Below are positions 34,395-45,028 of a DNA stretch of 64,000 nt, one piece after another. A model generated the notes under the pieces. The model was not told the origin of the DNA and made no database searches. It saw only the letters and a list, made by a program, of their open reading frames with translations. The stretch's first letter is position 1. Every line of letters starts with the position of its first letter. Both the position numbers and the translations under genes were made by a program. The stretch comes from Cystobasidiopsis lactophilus (lineage: Eukaryota; Basidiomycota; Agaricostilbomycetes; Agaricostilbales; Chionosphaeraceae), in the NCBI GenBank assembly GCA_001599975.1, contig BCIO01000001.1, forward strand, positions 4,771,631 through 4,835,630, read 5' to 3'.

Positions 34395-35879
34395 ATGTCC
34401 TCCCCGGCAGCAGCAGCGCGGCCAGGCCAGGGAGAGACGCAGTACTTTTGCCACGAATGCAGCCACACCACCCGGGCGTCGGACATGCTGCGAGCGCCCG
34501 GCCTCTTGTGCCCTCGATGCCGCTCCGATTTCATCGAAGAGCTTTCGGACGCTGATGATCCTCGCGCGTGCGTTGTCGTCGTCTACCAACCTGATCTACC
34601 AGACAGCTGGCTAATGACGGATCTCACAAACAGGGACCATGGCTTCGAGATGCCGCCCGAGCTGTTGAACGAAGGCGAAGGCGAGGGGCCAGTCCCGCTG
34701 CCCGTCTCCGCCATTCTCCAAGGCTTGCTCGGCATCTTCAACCAAGGCGCAGGTCCGCCTAGGCCGTTCCAAACCCAGCCAGCGGAGGAGGATGAGGGGC
34801 CGCAACTGCCGGGAGCGATGCCCGCTGGCGATGGCCAAGGCGGCTCGAGGGCCAACTTCCATTTCACTTTTACGACCGTCAACTCGAACGGCGAGGTGCA
34901 CACGACCAGCAACAGCCAGCGCCAAGACGCAGGGCAAAGGCCGGGTCCCAGCCCAACCCAGCAGCAGCAGCAAGAGGGCCCGATCCCAGTTCGCAGCCTG
35001 TCCGCTTTCCTCCAACAAGCCTTTCAGCAGCCACCTGCGCCTGGCTCACCTGGCGCCACTGGAGACGCGCCGGGGACGCCAACGAGGGAACGCACCAGAG
35101 CAGAGCGGGCCCCGTTGAACTTGGCGCAGATGTTCTTGGGAATGCTCGGCGGCCACCCGTCGCCTGATGGCACCCAGCAGGGACCCGGCATCCAGTTCTT
35201 CTTTGGACCGTTGGGCGGGTTGGATGGCAGAGGGGGAAACGGAGCGCCCGGAGGCCAGTTTGGCGATTACGTCTTCAACCAAGAGGGCTTAGATGCAGTG
35301 ATCACTCGCTTGATGGAGCGTGAGTTTGCGTCCTTTGCTGCATTTGGCCGATAAGAGCTGAATGGCGATGTCTTGGGTACCTCACAGAAGCGGGAGCTGC
35401 GGCCGGACCAGTGCCTGCCTCCGCTGAGATGATCGCCAACCAAAAGAGGACCAAACTGACCCAAGCTGATCTAGGTGAGTCTCCTTCGCATGCTTGTCTC
35501 TCATTACAACACTGAATTGATGTTGTATCGCTCGCATCACAGACTCGTCCGAATGGCAAGACTGCGCTGTGTGCAAAGACTCGTTCGCGGTGGACGAGGA
35601 GACCTTGCAGCTGGCTTGCAAGCACGCTTTCCACCCTGTTAGTCTACTTTCCCGCATCAATTTCCTTCCTATTTTGATGCCGGGGGCGTTGGCCGACAGG
35701 ACTGTATCATACCTTGGCTAGAAAGGAGCGGGACCTGCCCCGTCTGTCGGTTCCAACTCGTCCCCCAACCTGAACACCACGATCCACCGCCCCACGCCGC
35801 GCCAGGAGGAGGTGCCGCCCCGCCACCGCGTAGGCCTCCACAGCGGAGGGCCGACCCGGAAATGGACCCGTTGGACTGA
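34395..35879 (+). CDS. RING-H2 E3 ubiquitin ligase, RNF115/RNF126 type
   Basis: Start 34395 (MSSPAAAARPGQGETQYF). An N-terminal zinc ribbon YFCHECSHTTR...LLCPRCRSDFIEEL is the RNF115/126 ubiquitin-binding finger. A disordered Pro/Gln/Gly-rich middle (with a short polyQ near 34963-34975) and the family's AQMFLGMLGG / GDYVFNQEGLDAVITRLME segment follow. The C-terminal RING-H2 is CAVCKDSFAVDEETLQLACKH, then [20 protein letters not shown]. Four introns are apparent; that near 34563-34650 is a multiple of three. RNF126-type ligases act in quality control of mislocalised proteins (BAG6 pathway) and in endocytic sorting. The stop is TGA at 35877-35879. Confidence 0.88.
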
Positions 35880-36100
35880 AGAGCTGCTGCCTTTGTTTTT
35901 CCATCCTTCATCGACTCAGCGTGGCCACGGCAGCCCCAAATGTACAATTTTGTTTCAATAGCCAGAGAGAGTCTCAAAAGAGTCGGTTTTCATTTCGCAT
36001 TGCGTCATAATACAACCCCTTCGCCACCATTGTTCTGCAGGAGACGTTTTACAGATACCATGCATTACATTTCCTCTCTCTCTCTCCTTTTTGCTGCTGC

Positions 36101-36380
36101 TCATGAAGTTGACGGCATAACTGGCTCGGTCACGTCTGCGCTTGAGATCTTGGTCGAGGAGTGCTCCTTGAAACCGTCTACGTTCTCCTCCTCTTCCTGC
36201 TGTCCCTCTTCGCTCTGAGCTGCTTTGAGCTGCAAAAGACACCCCGCGGTAGTGAATGCCGACCCAAGGCTGAGGCACGCCCCCGTGTAAGCCGCCACCA
36301 CTTCAAGTAGTTCCCGTTCGTGCTCGCCAGGATGCACCCAGCAATGGGCCCGCTTGCCAATGCACCGGCAAACTCGTCTG
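36101..36380 (-). pseudogene. Decayed duplicate of an MFS transporter terminal exon
   Basis: On the minus strand a splice-acceptor-like TTTCAG is followed by DEFAGALASGPIAGCI...NGNYLK. In a shifted frame it continues VVAAYTGACLSLGSAFTTAGC and an acidic tail. The intact terminal exons of the two neighbouring transporters read NEFPGALAAGPIGGLI...FTTAGCLWR and NEFAGSLAAGPVAGLI...FTTIGCLWR. The frame change falls between NYLK and VVAAY, so this copy cannot encode the full helix pair. It lies just downstream of the first transporter, with no other recognisable transporter exon nearby. Use as an alternative last exon is conceivable but less likely. Confidence 0.65.
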
Positions 36381-36494
36381 AAATGTAAAGTTGGGGAGTT
36401 GGGCGCAGAACACGGCTTTGACCAAGGTCAACCTTCACTCGTCGGCTCGGTGGCAACGACAGAAATTTGCTGCACTTGTATAAGAGTCTGAATT

Positions 36495-38259
36495 TCATGC
36501 CTCCTCCCTTTTGTCCTTTTCCACACGCCACAAACATCCCGCAGTTGTGAAAGCCGCACCGGCAGCCAGGAGAGCGCCGGAAAACACCGCCACCGGCACG
36601 TAGTTTTGCTTTGATGCCGACAAGATGAGGCCGCCAATGGGACCCGCTGCTAGAGCTCCCGGAAACTCGTTGGTGATAAAGAGTCCGATGGTGGAGGGCA
36701 GGCGATCGTCAGAAACGAGGACGGCCATCATGCTCTGTGTCGTTGCTTCAGTGAGTGCGTCGTTTTTGGGTTGAGGACTCCTACGCTGATCAAACCGAGC
36801 CAACCGAATGCTAGAAAACCGAAGAGGAAAGCAAAGACGAAGGTGAGGGCGACACTCCCACTTCCTGCTGAGGACGACGCCGGGAGCCAAAGGACCAAGC
36901 AGGAGAGTGCCGAAAGCCAGAATCCGCCCTATCAGGTATGGTGAGATGTTTCCCAAAGGTTAAAGGGAGTACACATACTGCATAGACTCTGCGTATGCCG
37001 ACGCGCGTGTCTGCGAGCATGCCCATGAGAACTCGCCCAGAGAAGCCACCGGCATTGAGAGCCGCGTTGACGTAGGATCCAATAGCAGCTGATTTGCGAT
37101 TTACGACCTCTGTGTAGGTGGCAAGATAGATTGGAGGCAGCATGCTGGTATTTTGGCTTTAGACCGAAGCTGGCCAATGAAAGGAGATTGGGCTCACTAG
37201 CCAAAGAGCCCCACCCCTTCGCCCAAGAACAGACAGACAAATCTGGGATCTTTGAAAGCTGAAAAGGCATCTAGAAGAGATTTCGGCTTGCCCTCCGGGG
37301 AGCGAGGAGTTTGAGGTGATTGGCGGAAGAAACTGGAGGTGAGGAGCTGAAGGATGAAAATGATAAGGGCCGTGATTCTAAGAGACGAGCGCCAATCGAG
37401 TTGCTGGATGAAGCCGTCGGTGGCAAAGCTCCAACCCACGGCGGCAAGGGATATGGCTCCGTTGACAGCGCCGACGGCGAATCCTCGCTTCTTTTGCCAG
37501 TACGGCAGAAACGCAGTAGCCGCAGATATATAGCAGGCGCCTCCGCCGAATCCGAGCAACATCCCCTGAGTGACGATGAGCTGAGGAATGGATCGGCAGA
37601 AGCTGGCACCGATCAGTGCGACGAGGGCGAGCGCTGATCCAACCATGTTAACTTTTCGATGACCATAAATCTCGACCCAATGGCCAGAAGGGCCAACGGA
37701 AAGTAGACAAGATGCGCTGAAATGGCATGTAAGTAAGCCAGCGAGCTGGGCAAGAGAGGGTAAGAACCCACAAGAAGACAGAGGCTAATGTCACTCTTTC
37801 AGCTTTGCATTGTGCCAACTATTGATGTGGCTTACGAATGAAAGATATCGTCTGAGAGGAACGGGATCAGAAACGGGATCAGACCTCGGTAGAGCCGGCA
37901 AGCAACGCACGGATTGCGAGACACCTCGAAAGGCCACCAGATGATAATGCGCCTGAGCGGCGTCAGTTCGCGCTCCCAGCGGTTTTGAAAGAACCAACTT
38001 GATACACGCCCATCCCGTAACCGAGGCCATGAAGCAACGACGTATTGACGAAGGAACAAGCTAGCACGATCCAAGCTTCAAGCCCGCCATCCGTGCGGAT
38101 TGGAGGAAGGGGTGAGGCAGTCAAAGCGACGACAGAATCAAGAGATGTAGCTATGGGGCCGCATTCCAGAATCTTTTCGCTCGAGGCAGATTCCTTCGTC
38201 AGCGGCTTAGTTTCTGCAGCCTCTGTCCGGCAGACCGCAGATTGGTCACTGGCATCCAT
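36495..38259 (-). CDS. Monocarboxylate-type MFS transporter, copy 1
   Basis: Start at 38259 (MDASDQSAVCRTEAAETK). The N-terminal cytosolic tail leads to DGGLEAWIVLACSFVNTS, the usual first-helix entry of fungal MCT-like permeases. GHWVEIYGHRKV, PQLIVTQGMLLGFGGGACY, FLPYWQKKRGFAVG and AVNGAISLAAVGWSFATDG follow. The second half begins after the loop SAFKDPRFVCLFLGEGVGLF with LPPIYLATYTEVVNRKSA and GRVLMGMLADTRVG, and ends FTTAGCLWRVEKDKREEA at 36495. At least five introns. By family it should import carboxylates or related small molecules across the plasma membrane; the substrate is unknown. It is a tandem duplicate of the next gene. Confidence 0.85.
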
Positions 38260-38653
38260 GGTAGAACAAGAGCTAGGAGCAGAAGCCTGGAATCACTGAA
38301 CAAGAATTGAGAGCGGCACTGCCTGGCTGTAAAGCTGCAGGGCTACAGGCAACGCAGAACGAGAGCGCGGTGACAAAGCGACGAAGGCGCATCTAGGGCA
38401 GTCTAAGGCACGTCTAAGGCTCTTATACGCCTGAAAGGTGGATATAGTAAAAGTTTTGGCGGGACGTCGCCAGGCATGCGTTGGGGAAGAGCAACCAGCG
38501 AAATCTGATTCTGGTGGCACTGGCAGCCACCGGGTGGCGTGGTGGCAAAGTCTTTTATAGAGCGCGCCAGCCCGGACCAGATCGTTTGTGGAGTTCTACA
38601 ATTGACAGTTATGGTCTATGGCCGAATGACTGCGGCACCCCTGTTCAAAGTGA

Positions 38654-40360
38654 TTATTCGAGGACCGCGCTATGACAGTCCGAAGGCTCCTCTGCCTGGT
38701 TTCCAGCCGCTCTCGCAGGACTTGGTTCGAGACGCCACAAGCATCCAATAGTAGTGAAGAATGCTCCAAGGGCCAAAAACGAGCCCGAATAGGCTGCAAG
38801 CGGGACATAGTTTTGGTGCGAGGCGGAAAGAATGAGGCCGGCGACAGGGCCAGCTGCGAGGCTCCCCGCAAATTCGTTGGTGATAAATAGCCCGACCACA
38901 GAAGGCAAGCGGTCTTCGTCAAAAAGTTGAGCAAGCATGTTCTGAATTTTGGGCTTAGAAGACGACAAGCGGCTGTGTGAGATATTGCTCACGCTAAGGA
39001 GGCCAAGCCAGCCGAAGCCCATAAAGCCAAAAGTGAAGGCGAACAGGAAGGTGGCAGCGAGGCTTCCGTGCGACGCTGTCGAAGCTGGAAGCCAGATTGC
39101 GAACGGAGCGAGCGCTGACCCAATAAAGGCACCCTGGTATGATCATGAGACAAATCTGAAGCAAGTACGACAGACATCTCATACCGAGTAAACACGCCGC
39201 ATACCTATACGTGTATCTGCGAGCATTCCCAGAAGGGCTCGACCGCAAAATCCCCCTGCATTGAGAACGGCCGTTACGTAGGAGCCAATTTCGGCCGATC
39301 TGCCGTTGACCACTTGCGTATAGGTTGCGAGATATATTTGTGGTACCATGCTATCTCAAGTTGTCAGCACAGCGGAGGCAAGCTGTTTGAGGCTCACTAG
39401 CCAAAGAGCCCAACGCCTTCTCCCAGGTAGAGGAAAAAGAAACGAGGATCTTTGAAAGCAGAGAACGCGTCCAAGACGGATTTTGAAGGCTTCGTGGTTG
39501 CAGCGGGTGGCGCCTCCCGCACTCGTCGGAAGAACATGCTCGTGGCGAACTGAAGCACAAAGATGATGAAAGCGGTAATGCGGAGAGCCCAGCGCCATTC
39601 GAGCTGTCGGATTAAAGCCTCGGTAGCAAAGCTCCAGCCGACTGCTCCCAATGAGATAGACGCGTTTGCTAGCCCGATTGCGAATCCTCTCCGCTTTCTC
39701 CAATAAGGCAGGAACGCCGTCGCCGCGGAAATGTAGCTGAATCCTCCAGCAAGTCCCAGCAGTAGACCTTGAGTAATGATGAGTTGAGGTACAGAGTGAC
39801 AAAAGCTGGCCCCCAGAAGTGCGACCAATGCGATAGCCGAGCCGGTTGCGTTGACTTTCCGTTGCCCGTACACTTCACACCAGTGGCCAGTAGGAACACT
39901 TGCAATCACACTGGTGGCACTTTGGAGGAAACCTCAGGGCGTGTTCAGCGTCACTCGCCGGCACATACAAGAAAAGGGCAGCTGTGCTGAAGAGTTTAGC
40001 TTCAGCTGAGCAGCAAGACGGATGTAGCTCACGGACAAATGATATGGTCTTTCATACACATAAGTAATGGAGTGGCAATATGTAAGAAAGGAGAGGACCG
40101 CGCACAGATTCAGGAACATGCTTGAACGCCACGAGATGATAGTGAGCTTGATACACGCCCATAGAATAGGCTAGCCCAGATAACATTGAGCTGTTGATAA
40201 CGCAGGCGATCAAAACGGTCCAGGCCTCTTGGCCTCCGTCGGTTTGCAAAACTGGCTGAGGGGAGTCTGGCAGTGGCGCAGGCGGCGCGCCGGGCGACTC
40301 AATTTCCTTGTCCAGGGAGGCCTCGTCTGACACCCGCAGCGCTTCTTTGGAGGACTCCAT
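38654..40360 (-). CDS. Monocarboxylate-type MFS transporter, copy 2
   Basis: Start at 40360 (MESSKEALRVSDEASLDK). It has the same exon plan as the downstream copy: DGGQEAWTVLIACVINSS, GHWCEVYGQRKVNATGSA, LIITQGLLLGLAGGFSYI, FLPYWRKRRGFAIGLANA, SAFKDPRFFFLYLGEGVGLF and DEDRLPSVVGLFITNEFAG. It ends with an extended tail after CLWRLEPSPARA at 38654. The two proteins are close over the central helices and differ at both termini. The duplication is head-to-tail, about 400 bp apart. Confidence 0.85.
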
Positions 40361-40849
40361 GGTCGGTGAAGATCAACCAGAGACCCAGCCATCCATCAAG
40401 AAGAGCCCGGTGCACGCAGAGCATTGCAGAGCAAATGCGAAGCAGGACGGGCAGGCAGTGGCAAAGCGCAGAAGCTTCATCTTGGGGGCACAGTCTTGTT
40501 TACGTCCTTCTCATCAGACATGGACAAAGTGGCGTAAAGGCTGAACTGGGAACAAGAGCAGACGCGATGGCTCAAGCGTCGGGAGGCTTTCGAGCGCAGC
40601 CGGCGCCCGTGGGAAGGTGGCAAATTTGGCTTTGACTCTCTTCGCTCTCTGCCACATTGAAACCACAAAGCAGTTTATTCAATTATGCGAACAGAGGGGT
40701 TTCAAGGGGAAGGATTATGGGATAGCGACAGGGGCGAAAAGGCGCACTTCAGACGATGCCCGGATTGCCACCATCGCAAGGCGCAGCGGCTGCCGACAAA
40801 CGTGTCAAACCAGACCTTCCGGGATGAATACGCATATTGGCAATCAATC
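40361..40849. other. Intergenic region
   Basis: This lies upstream of MFS transporter copy 2 (minus start 40360) and downstream of the truncated array unit. No gene or repeat was recognised; open frames on the plus strand have no coding signature. Confidence 0.4.
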
Positions 40850-41160
40850 GGTCGGGTGCATCCTTGATGGAATTGGTGAGCCAAGGGTCTTGCTTTGGAT
40901 GATCTCACTGAACGCCCTTTTGGAGTTTGAGATCCCTGGACAGGTTCCGAGAGTATGAAATGGGAGAGTACGCACAGCTTCCAGGCGACTCGACTTGACA
41001 GATCCAAGGCTGGTCCAGTCTTCTGTACGCACTCGACCGCCCAACCGATGAGCCCTCGTCAGTCTCCAACGTAAAGGCCACCACGTACATTTCGCCCATA
41101 GGTTGTCGTGCAAGATATCAAGACCAACAGCAGACTTCATCGAAAGTCTAGGAGCAAACA
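40850..41160 (-). pseudogene. Truncated third unit of the array gene
   Basis: On the minus strand the 5' part (FTLETDEGS equivalent, then SSR and WKL) is followed directly by the last-exon start SEIIQS. The exons encoding the WVWCHCHRGS block are missing, and the copy ends soon afterwards with a different tail. It therefore looks like an internally deleted copy. A TATA-like box copied with the unit lies upstream at 41202-41211. Confidence 0.55.
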
Positions 41161-41201
41161 TCAACTTCCCACCCGGCCGACGTTGAACGCGGGAATGCTC
41201 A

Positions 41202-41211
41202 CCTTTATACC
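41202..41211 (-). promoter_or_regulatory. TATA-like box, array unit C
   Basis: The minus strand reads GGTATAAAGG; the same element sits at the equivalent place in unit A. Confidence 0.4.
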
Positions 41212-41332
41212 TCGTAGCCCGCTCGTCCAATGAATATGAGAACCGTACGCAAAGCCTTTCGGAAAAGAAACACGACAAAGCCAAAAGGCGCCATCAGAAG
41301 GAGGAAAAGAGTCCAAAACCACGCCCGATGTT

Positions 41333-42281
41333 TCAGTATTGGAAGGGCCCCGGCGTCTGTCGAGGGATCAAGTGCGGAGTCAAGCCGGCAGCCCGAGCGG
41401 CGTTGTTGGCAGCTCTAGAGACGTTCAACTGAGCCCGGCGGCGGTTGTTGGCGACGACCAAGCGCTCCGAGGTCTCCTTGATGAAGTTGGCCAGCCAGAG
41501 GGTCTTGCTTTGGATGATCTCACTGCAGATCCTCACCAACACTCCATCAGAACTTGATTAAGGTCTAACAGTTGAGTAAGGCGACTTGCGTGTCGTGCTT
41601 GAGCAGCTTGTACTCGTCGCGCAGGGCGATGGCTTGGGTGAGGTTCAGGCTGCCGCGGTGGCAGTGGCACCAGACCCAGACTTCGCGGGGCTCGTCGGGC
41701 ACTTGAGGGCGGTATTCGATCTGCTCTGGCTTGGGTCTCTGTTCGTTGCGTCGCTTCGCATTAGACTAGGGAGTCGACTGTCTTAAGGTGAGTGCAGAAC
41801 GAACCTCGAAGCCGGCTATTTCGACGTCGTCCAAGAGTCGGAGCATCTGTATGTTACGGTAGCTCGTTCAGCAAGAACTTGCTAGTGGTGAGCACGAGCA
41901 CATACGTCCTCCATGGCTTTGTTCTGCAAGGATCCACACGAACCAGTTGAGCCAGACACTCTGGCTGAAAGGAGAGAGGAGGTCGCTTGCCCAGTTCGCC
42001 CAGGCCGTGTCTTTGAGCGCTTTGGCTTCTTTGCTGTCGACGGACGAGCTTTAGTCAAGCGTCTGACAAAAGTGGAAGGTCCCGCCCACACTATCCTGAC
42101 CCTGTGCTCCCCGCCTTCCTCTTATCGGCATTAAGCTGATGATGGAAAGGACAATGACGCACAGCTTCCAAACGACTCGACTTGACAGATCCAAGGCTGG
42201 CCCAGTCTTCTGTACGACCACCCCTCCGAATGAGCCCTCGTCAGTCTCCAACGTAAAGGCCACCACGTACATTTCGCCCAT
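41333..42281 (-). CDS. Array gene, unit A: unknown small protein
   Basis: Proposed start at 42281 (MGEMYVVAFTLETDEG). Segments on the minus strand are SSRVVWKL, then DSKEAKALKDTAWANWAS, NKAMED, MLRLLDDVEIAGFE, and a main exon (about 41580-41755) containing KPEQIEYRPQVPDEPREV, VWVWCHCHRGSLN and AIALRDEYKLLKHDTQ. The last exon is SEIIQSKTLWLANFIKETSE, then NNRRRAQLNVSRAANNAARA, ending QTPGPFQY at 41333. Donors GTGCGT, GTATGT and GTTCGT and matching acceptors support the splicing, and unit B conserves all blocks. No signal peptide or known domain was seen. The CHCH here is not the twin-CX9C domain. Confidence 0.5.
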
Positions 42282-42384
42282 ACGTTTTCGTGCAAGATAT
42301 CAAGATCAACAACAGACTTCATCAAAAGTCTAAGAGCAAGACATCAACTTCCCACCCGGCCGACGTTGAACGCGAAAATGCTCA

Positions 42385-42394
42385 CCTTTATACC
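42385..42394 (-). promoter_or_regulatory. TATA-like box, array unit A
   Basis: The minus strand reads GGTATAAAGG about 104 bp before the proposed unit A start and about 120 bp after the unit B stop. The short inter-unit spacer therefore carries its own promoter. Confidence 0.45.
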
Positions 42395-42514
42395 TCGTAG
42401 CCCGCTTCTCCAATGAAGATGAGAACCGTACGCAAAACCTCTCGGAAAAGAAACACGACAAAGCCCAAAGGCGCCATCAGAAGGAGAAAAGAGTCCAAAA
42501 CCACGCCCGATGTT

Positions 42515-43907
42515 TCAGTATTGGAATGGACCCGGCGTCTGTCGAGGGATCAAGTGCGGAGTGAGGCCGGCAGCCCGAGCAGCGTTGTTGGCAGCCCTAG
42601 AGACGTTCAACTGAGCCCGGCGGCGGTTGTTGACGACGACCAAGCGCTCCGAGGTCTCCTTGATGAAGTTGGCCAGCCAGAGGGTCTTGCTTTGGATGAT
42701 CTCACTGCAAGGTTCCACGACGAGTCAGAACCTGATCAGGATCTAATAGTGGAGGAGGCCTTGCGTGTCGTGCTTGAGCAGCTTGTACTCGTCGCGCAGG
42801 GCGATGGCTTGGGCCAGGTTCAGGCTGCCGCGGTGGCAGTGGCACCAGACCCAAACTTCGCGGGGCTCGTCGGGCACTTGAGGTCGGTATTCGATCTGCT
42901 CTGGCTTGGGTCTCTGTTCGTTGCGTCGCTTCGCATTAGACTAGGGAGTCGACTGTCTTAAGGTGAGTGCAGAACGAACCTCGAAGCCGGCTATTTCGAC
43001 GTCGTCCAAGAGTCGGAGCATCTGTATGTTACGGTAGCTCGTTCAGCAAGAACTTGCTAGTGGTGAGCACGAGCACATACGTCCTCCATGGCTTTGTTCT
43101 GCAACGATCTCCCGCAACGATGAGCCAGGTCATTCGGGCTAAAAGGTGAGCGGAGGTCACTTGCCCAGTTCGCCCAGGCCGTGTCTTTGAGCGCTTTGGC
43201 TTCTTTGCTGTCGACGGGGCAAGCGCTTCAGCCGAGGGTCTGACAAAAGTGGAAGGTCCCGCCCACACTATCCTGACGCTGTACTCAGTATTCCGAACAT
43301 ATCAGCATGAAGCTGATGATAACGAAGGACAATGACGCACAGCTTCCAGGCGACTCGACTTGACAGCGCTATTGGCCGAGGCGGGTCCAGTCCTCTGTGC
43401 AAACCAACCCTAGCGATGAGCCCTCGACGGTCTCAATGGTGGAGGCCAAGCACGCACACTTCTCGCAGAGCTTCCTTGTGCCAAACGACGGGATCCACAA
43501 CAGGCGCAATCCAAGTCTTAGGCTCCCCTAAGTCATCGCTGCCAATCAAAACAAGCGAGCTGGCGGGCCAACCTTGGCTCCTGAGTGGCAGTGCCTGCGG
43601 AAGTTGAGGGGAAGACCTTTGCGTAAGTCGACCCACGGCATCTTGCACCTCGTCGGTCTTAAGCACAAGGCGACAGGCGAAGGCAGGGCCATTTTGGGTG
43701 TGTGACAAGACAGCATAAATATTTTGAGTCTCGCGTGTCCTTTGAACAGGAGGGCAGTGGGCGGGCATCTAGGGACGTGTCATTGAGTGCCATTGAACAG
43801 TTCAAGGTGTTTATTGGTCGAGCCAAGTCAAACACTCGCGCGGCCAGAACCAACTGCGGAGGCGCTGCGCTCGGTCCTCGAGGGCCATCCTCGGCGGCGT
43901 CGCTCAT
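42515..43907 (-). CDS. Array gene, unit B: unknown protein with unique 5' part
   Basis: From main exon to stop (42515) it repeats unit A: VWVWCHCHRGSLN, AIALRDEYKLLKHDTQ, NNRRRAQLNVSRAANNAARA, QTPGPFQY. Upstream, 43440-43907 is single-copy. It holds a coding-like stretch YAVLSHTQNGPAFACRLVL, ALPLRSQGWPASSLVLIG, SDDLGEPKTWIAPVVDPVVW and a possible start MSDAAEDGPRGPSAAPP. This could be the ancestral full-length form, with units A and C lacking the 5' exons. The intron donor after HDTQ is GT in unit A (caa/gtcgcc), but the matching site in unit B reads caaggcctcc, so B would need a GC donor or a different splice. Exon joins in the 5' part are uncertain. Confidence 0.42.
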
Positions 43908-44028
43908 TCCAGTTCCACCAATCAACACACACAACAAAATCCAGTCCTTTTGACAAGGACTCCAAATCCATTTAACTGTCCAGCTTTAAGGCATCCCACA
44001 CTCGTTTTAATAACACCAAACAAATCCC

Positions 44029-45028
44029 ATGAAGCTCGCCGTGCTCTGCTCGTTGGCAGCTGCCGCCTCGTCCGCTCTGGCCATGCTCATCCCGACGGCG
44101 CCAATTGGCAAGACGGTCTGGGACGCGAGGGAGAAGCAGCTGATCACTTGGACTTGTGCGTCGTGGCTTTGGCCCCCCTTAGCGCCCTTTGGCTCATGTT
44201 TGTCGGCAACACCCAGCCAACTCGACGGGAGCGCCGCTGAACCTGACTGGCAAGCTCACCATCGCCCTCTGGACAGGCGGCGACGTGCACCAGGTTCGTC
44301 ATTGAGGCTCGGCTCCCGTCGTCCGCGTTTGCGTTGGAAGACTGAATCGGTCTCGGTGCAAACAGAGCTACTTGGGCTGCGTTGCCGGCTGCGGCCACGG
44401 CTACCTGGCGCCCACCCGAGGGCAGGCCAACGTGTCCATCGACCCGACCCTGGGCCCTTCAGACGACAACTAGTCCGTTGTTTGCCACTCTCTCGAAATA
44501 GGTTGCGTTGCTTATTTTTGGGGACGGGGGCACGCAGCTTCCTCGTCTTCACCGCCAACACCATCGATGGCATCTGTGCGTTCTTGTTTCTTACCCCCAT
44601 CAGCCACTTTCAGGGCTAAGCTCGACAAATTCCGCACAGACTCCTCCCGCTTTGCGCTCACGCACATGACTGGCTCGTGAGTGGGCTGCTACCCTTTGAT
44701 GTGACTTGATCTCATCTTGTTTTGACCCTCCACAGGTTCAACTCGAGCGTGCAAGCGCAGCTGGCCGAGATTGGCGCCGCCGTCTCCTCCAGCTCGTCCG
44801 CTTCCTTGCCCACCAGCTCCGTCGTGCCCAAGACCTCTTCCTCCAGTTCCGCCCCGTAGGTTGCCTTTTCCCCTCCAGAGCAAGCGAGTTCTAAGCTAGT
44901 GTTCGACAACCTTCAGGAGTAGTTCGAGGACCACCTCCCTCTCCTCCTCGGCCCTCTCCAAGCTCAACCTGGACGCCCTCTTCTTCATCCCGCTCTTCCT
45001 CCTCCTCGCTTTCTCCTTCAACCTATAA
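44029..45028 (+). CDS. GPI-anchored Ser-rich surface protein, Kre9/Knh1-like N-domain
   Basis: A signal peptide (MKLAVLCSLAAAASSALA) is followed by MLIPTAPIGKTVWDAREKQ and LITW. A LTIALWTGGDVHQ strand and SDD...FLVFTANTIDG come next, the pattern of the Ser-Thr-rich GPI-anchored family related to the Kre9/Knh1 N-terminal domain. A Ser-rich linker (SSSSSASLPTSSVVPKTSS) leads to a GPI signal: small residues, then ALSKLNLDALFFIPLFLLL and a short polar-free end. Several short introns are present. It is probably exported to the cell surface and cross-linked or retained by the GPI anchor, with a wall-related role by family. Confidence 0.72.

Larger units (their letters stand above)
40850..43480 (-). 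repeat. Head-to-tail array of a ~1.17-kb gene-bearing unit
   Basis: Unit C (about 40850-41330), unit A (41333-42500) and unit B (42515 to about 43480) are direct repeats. For example, 41160-41400 and 42330-42570 are nearly the same base for base over 200 bp, including gacgttgaacgcg, the TATA box and gtgcggagt. A and C are the closest pair over the 5' part. B diverges towards its 5' end. C lacks roughly 600 bp of the middle. The offset between equivalent positions is about 1,170 bp. All units carry the same minus-strand gene. High identity and simple tandem order suggest recent unequal crossing-over. Confidence 0.8.

Noticed and set aside
34963-34975. CAG repeat as a regulatory or unstable microsatellite
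   Set aside because: It is a short in-frame Gln run inside the disordered middle of the RING protein, of ordinary length.
40850-43480. Tandem array as a possible transposon or LTR element
   Set aside because: No terminal inverted repeats, LTRs, target-site duplications or polymerase, integrase or capsid motifs were seen. The units are head-to-tail genes with introns.
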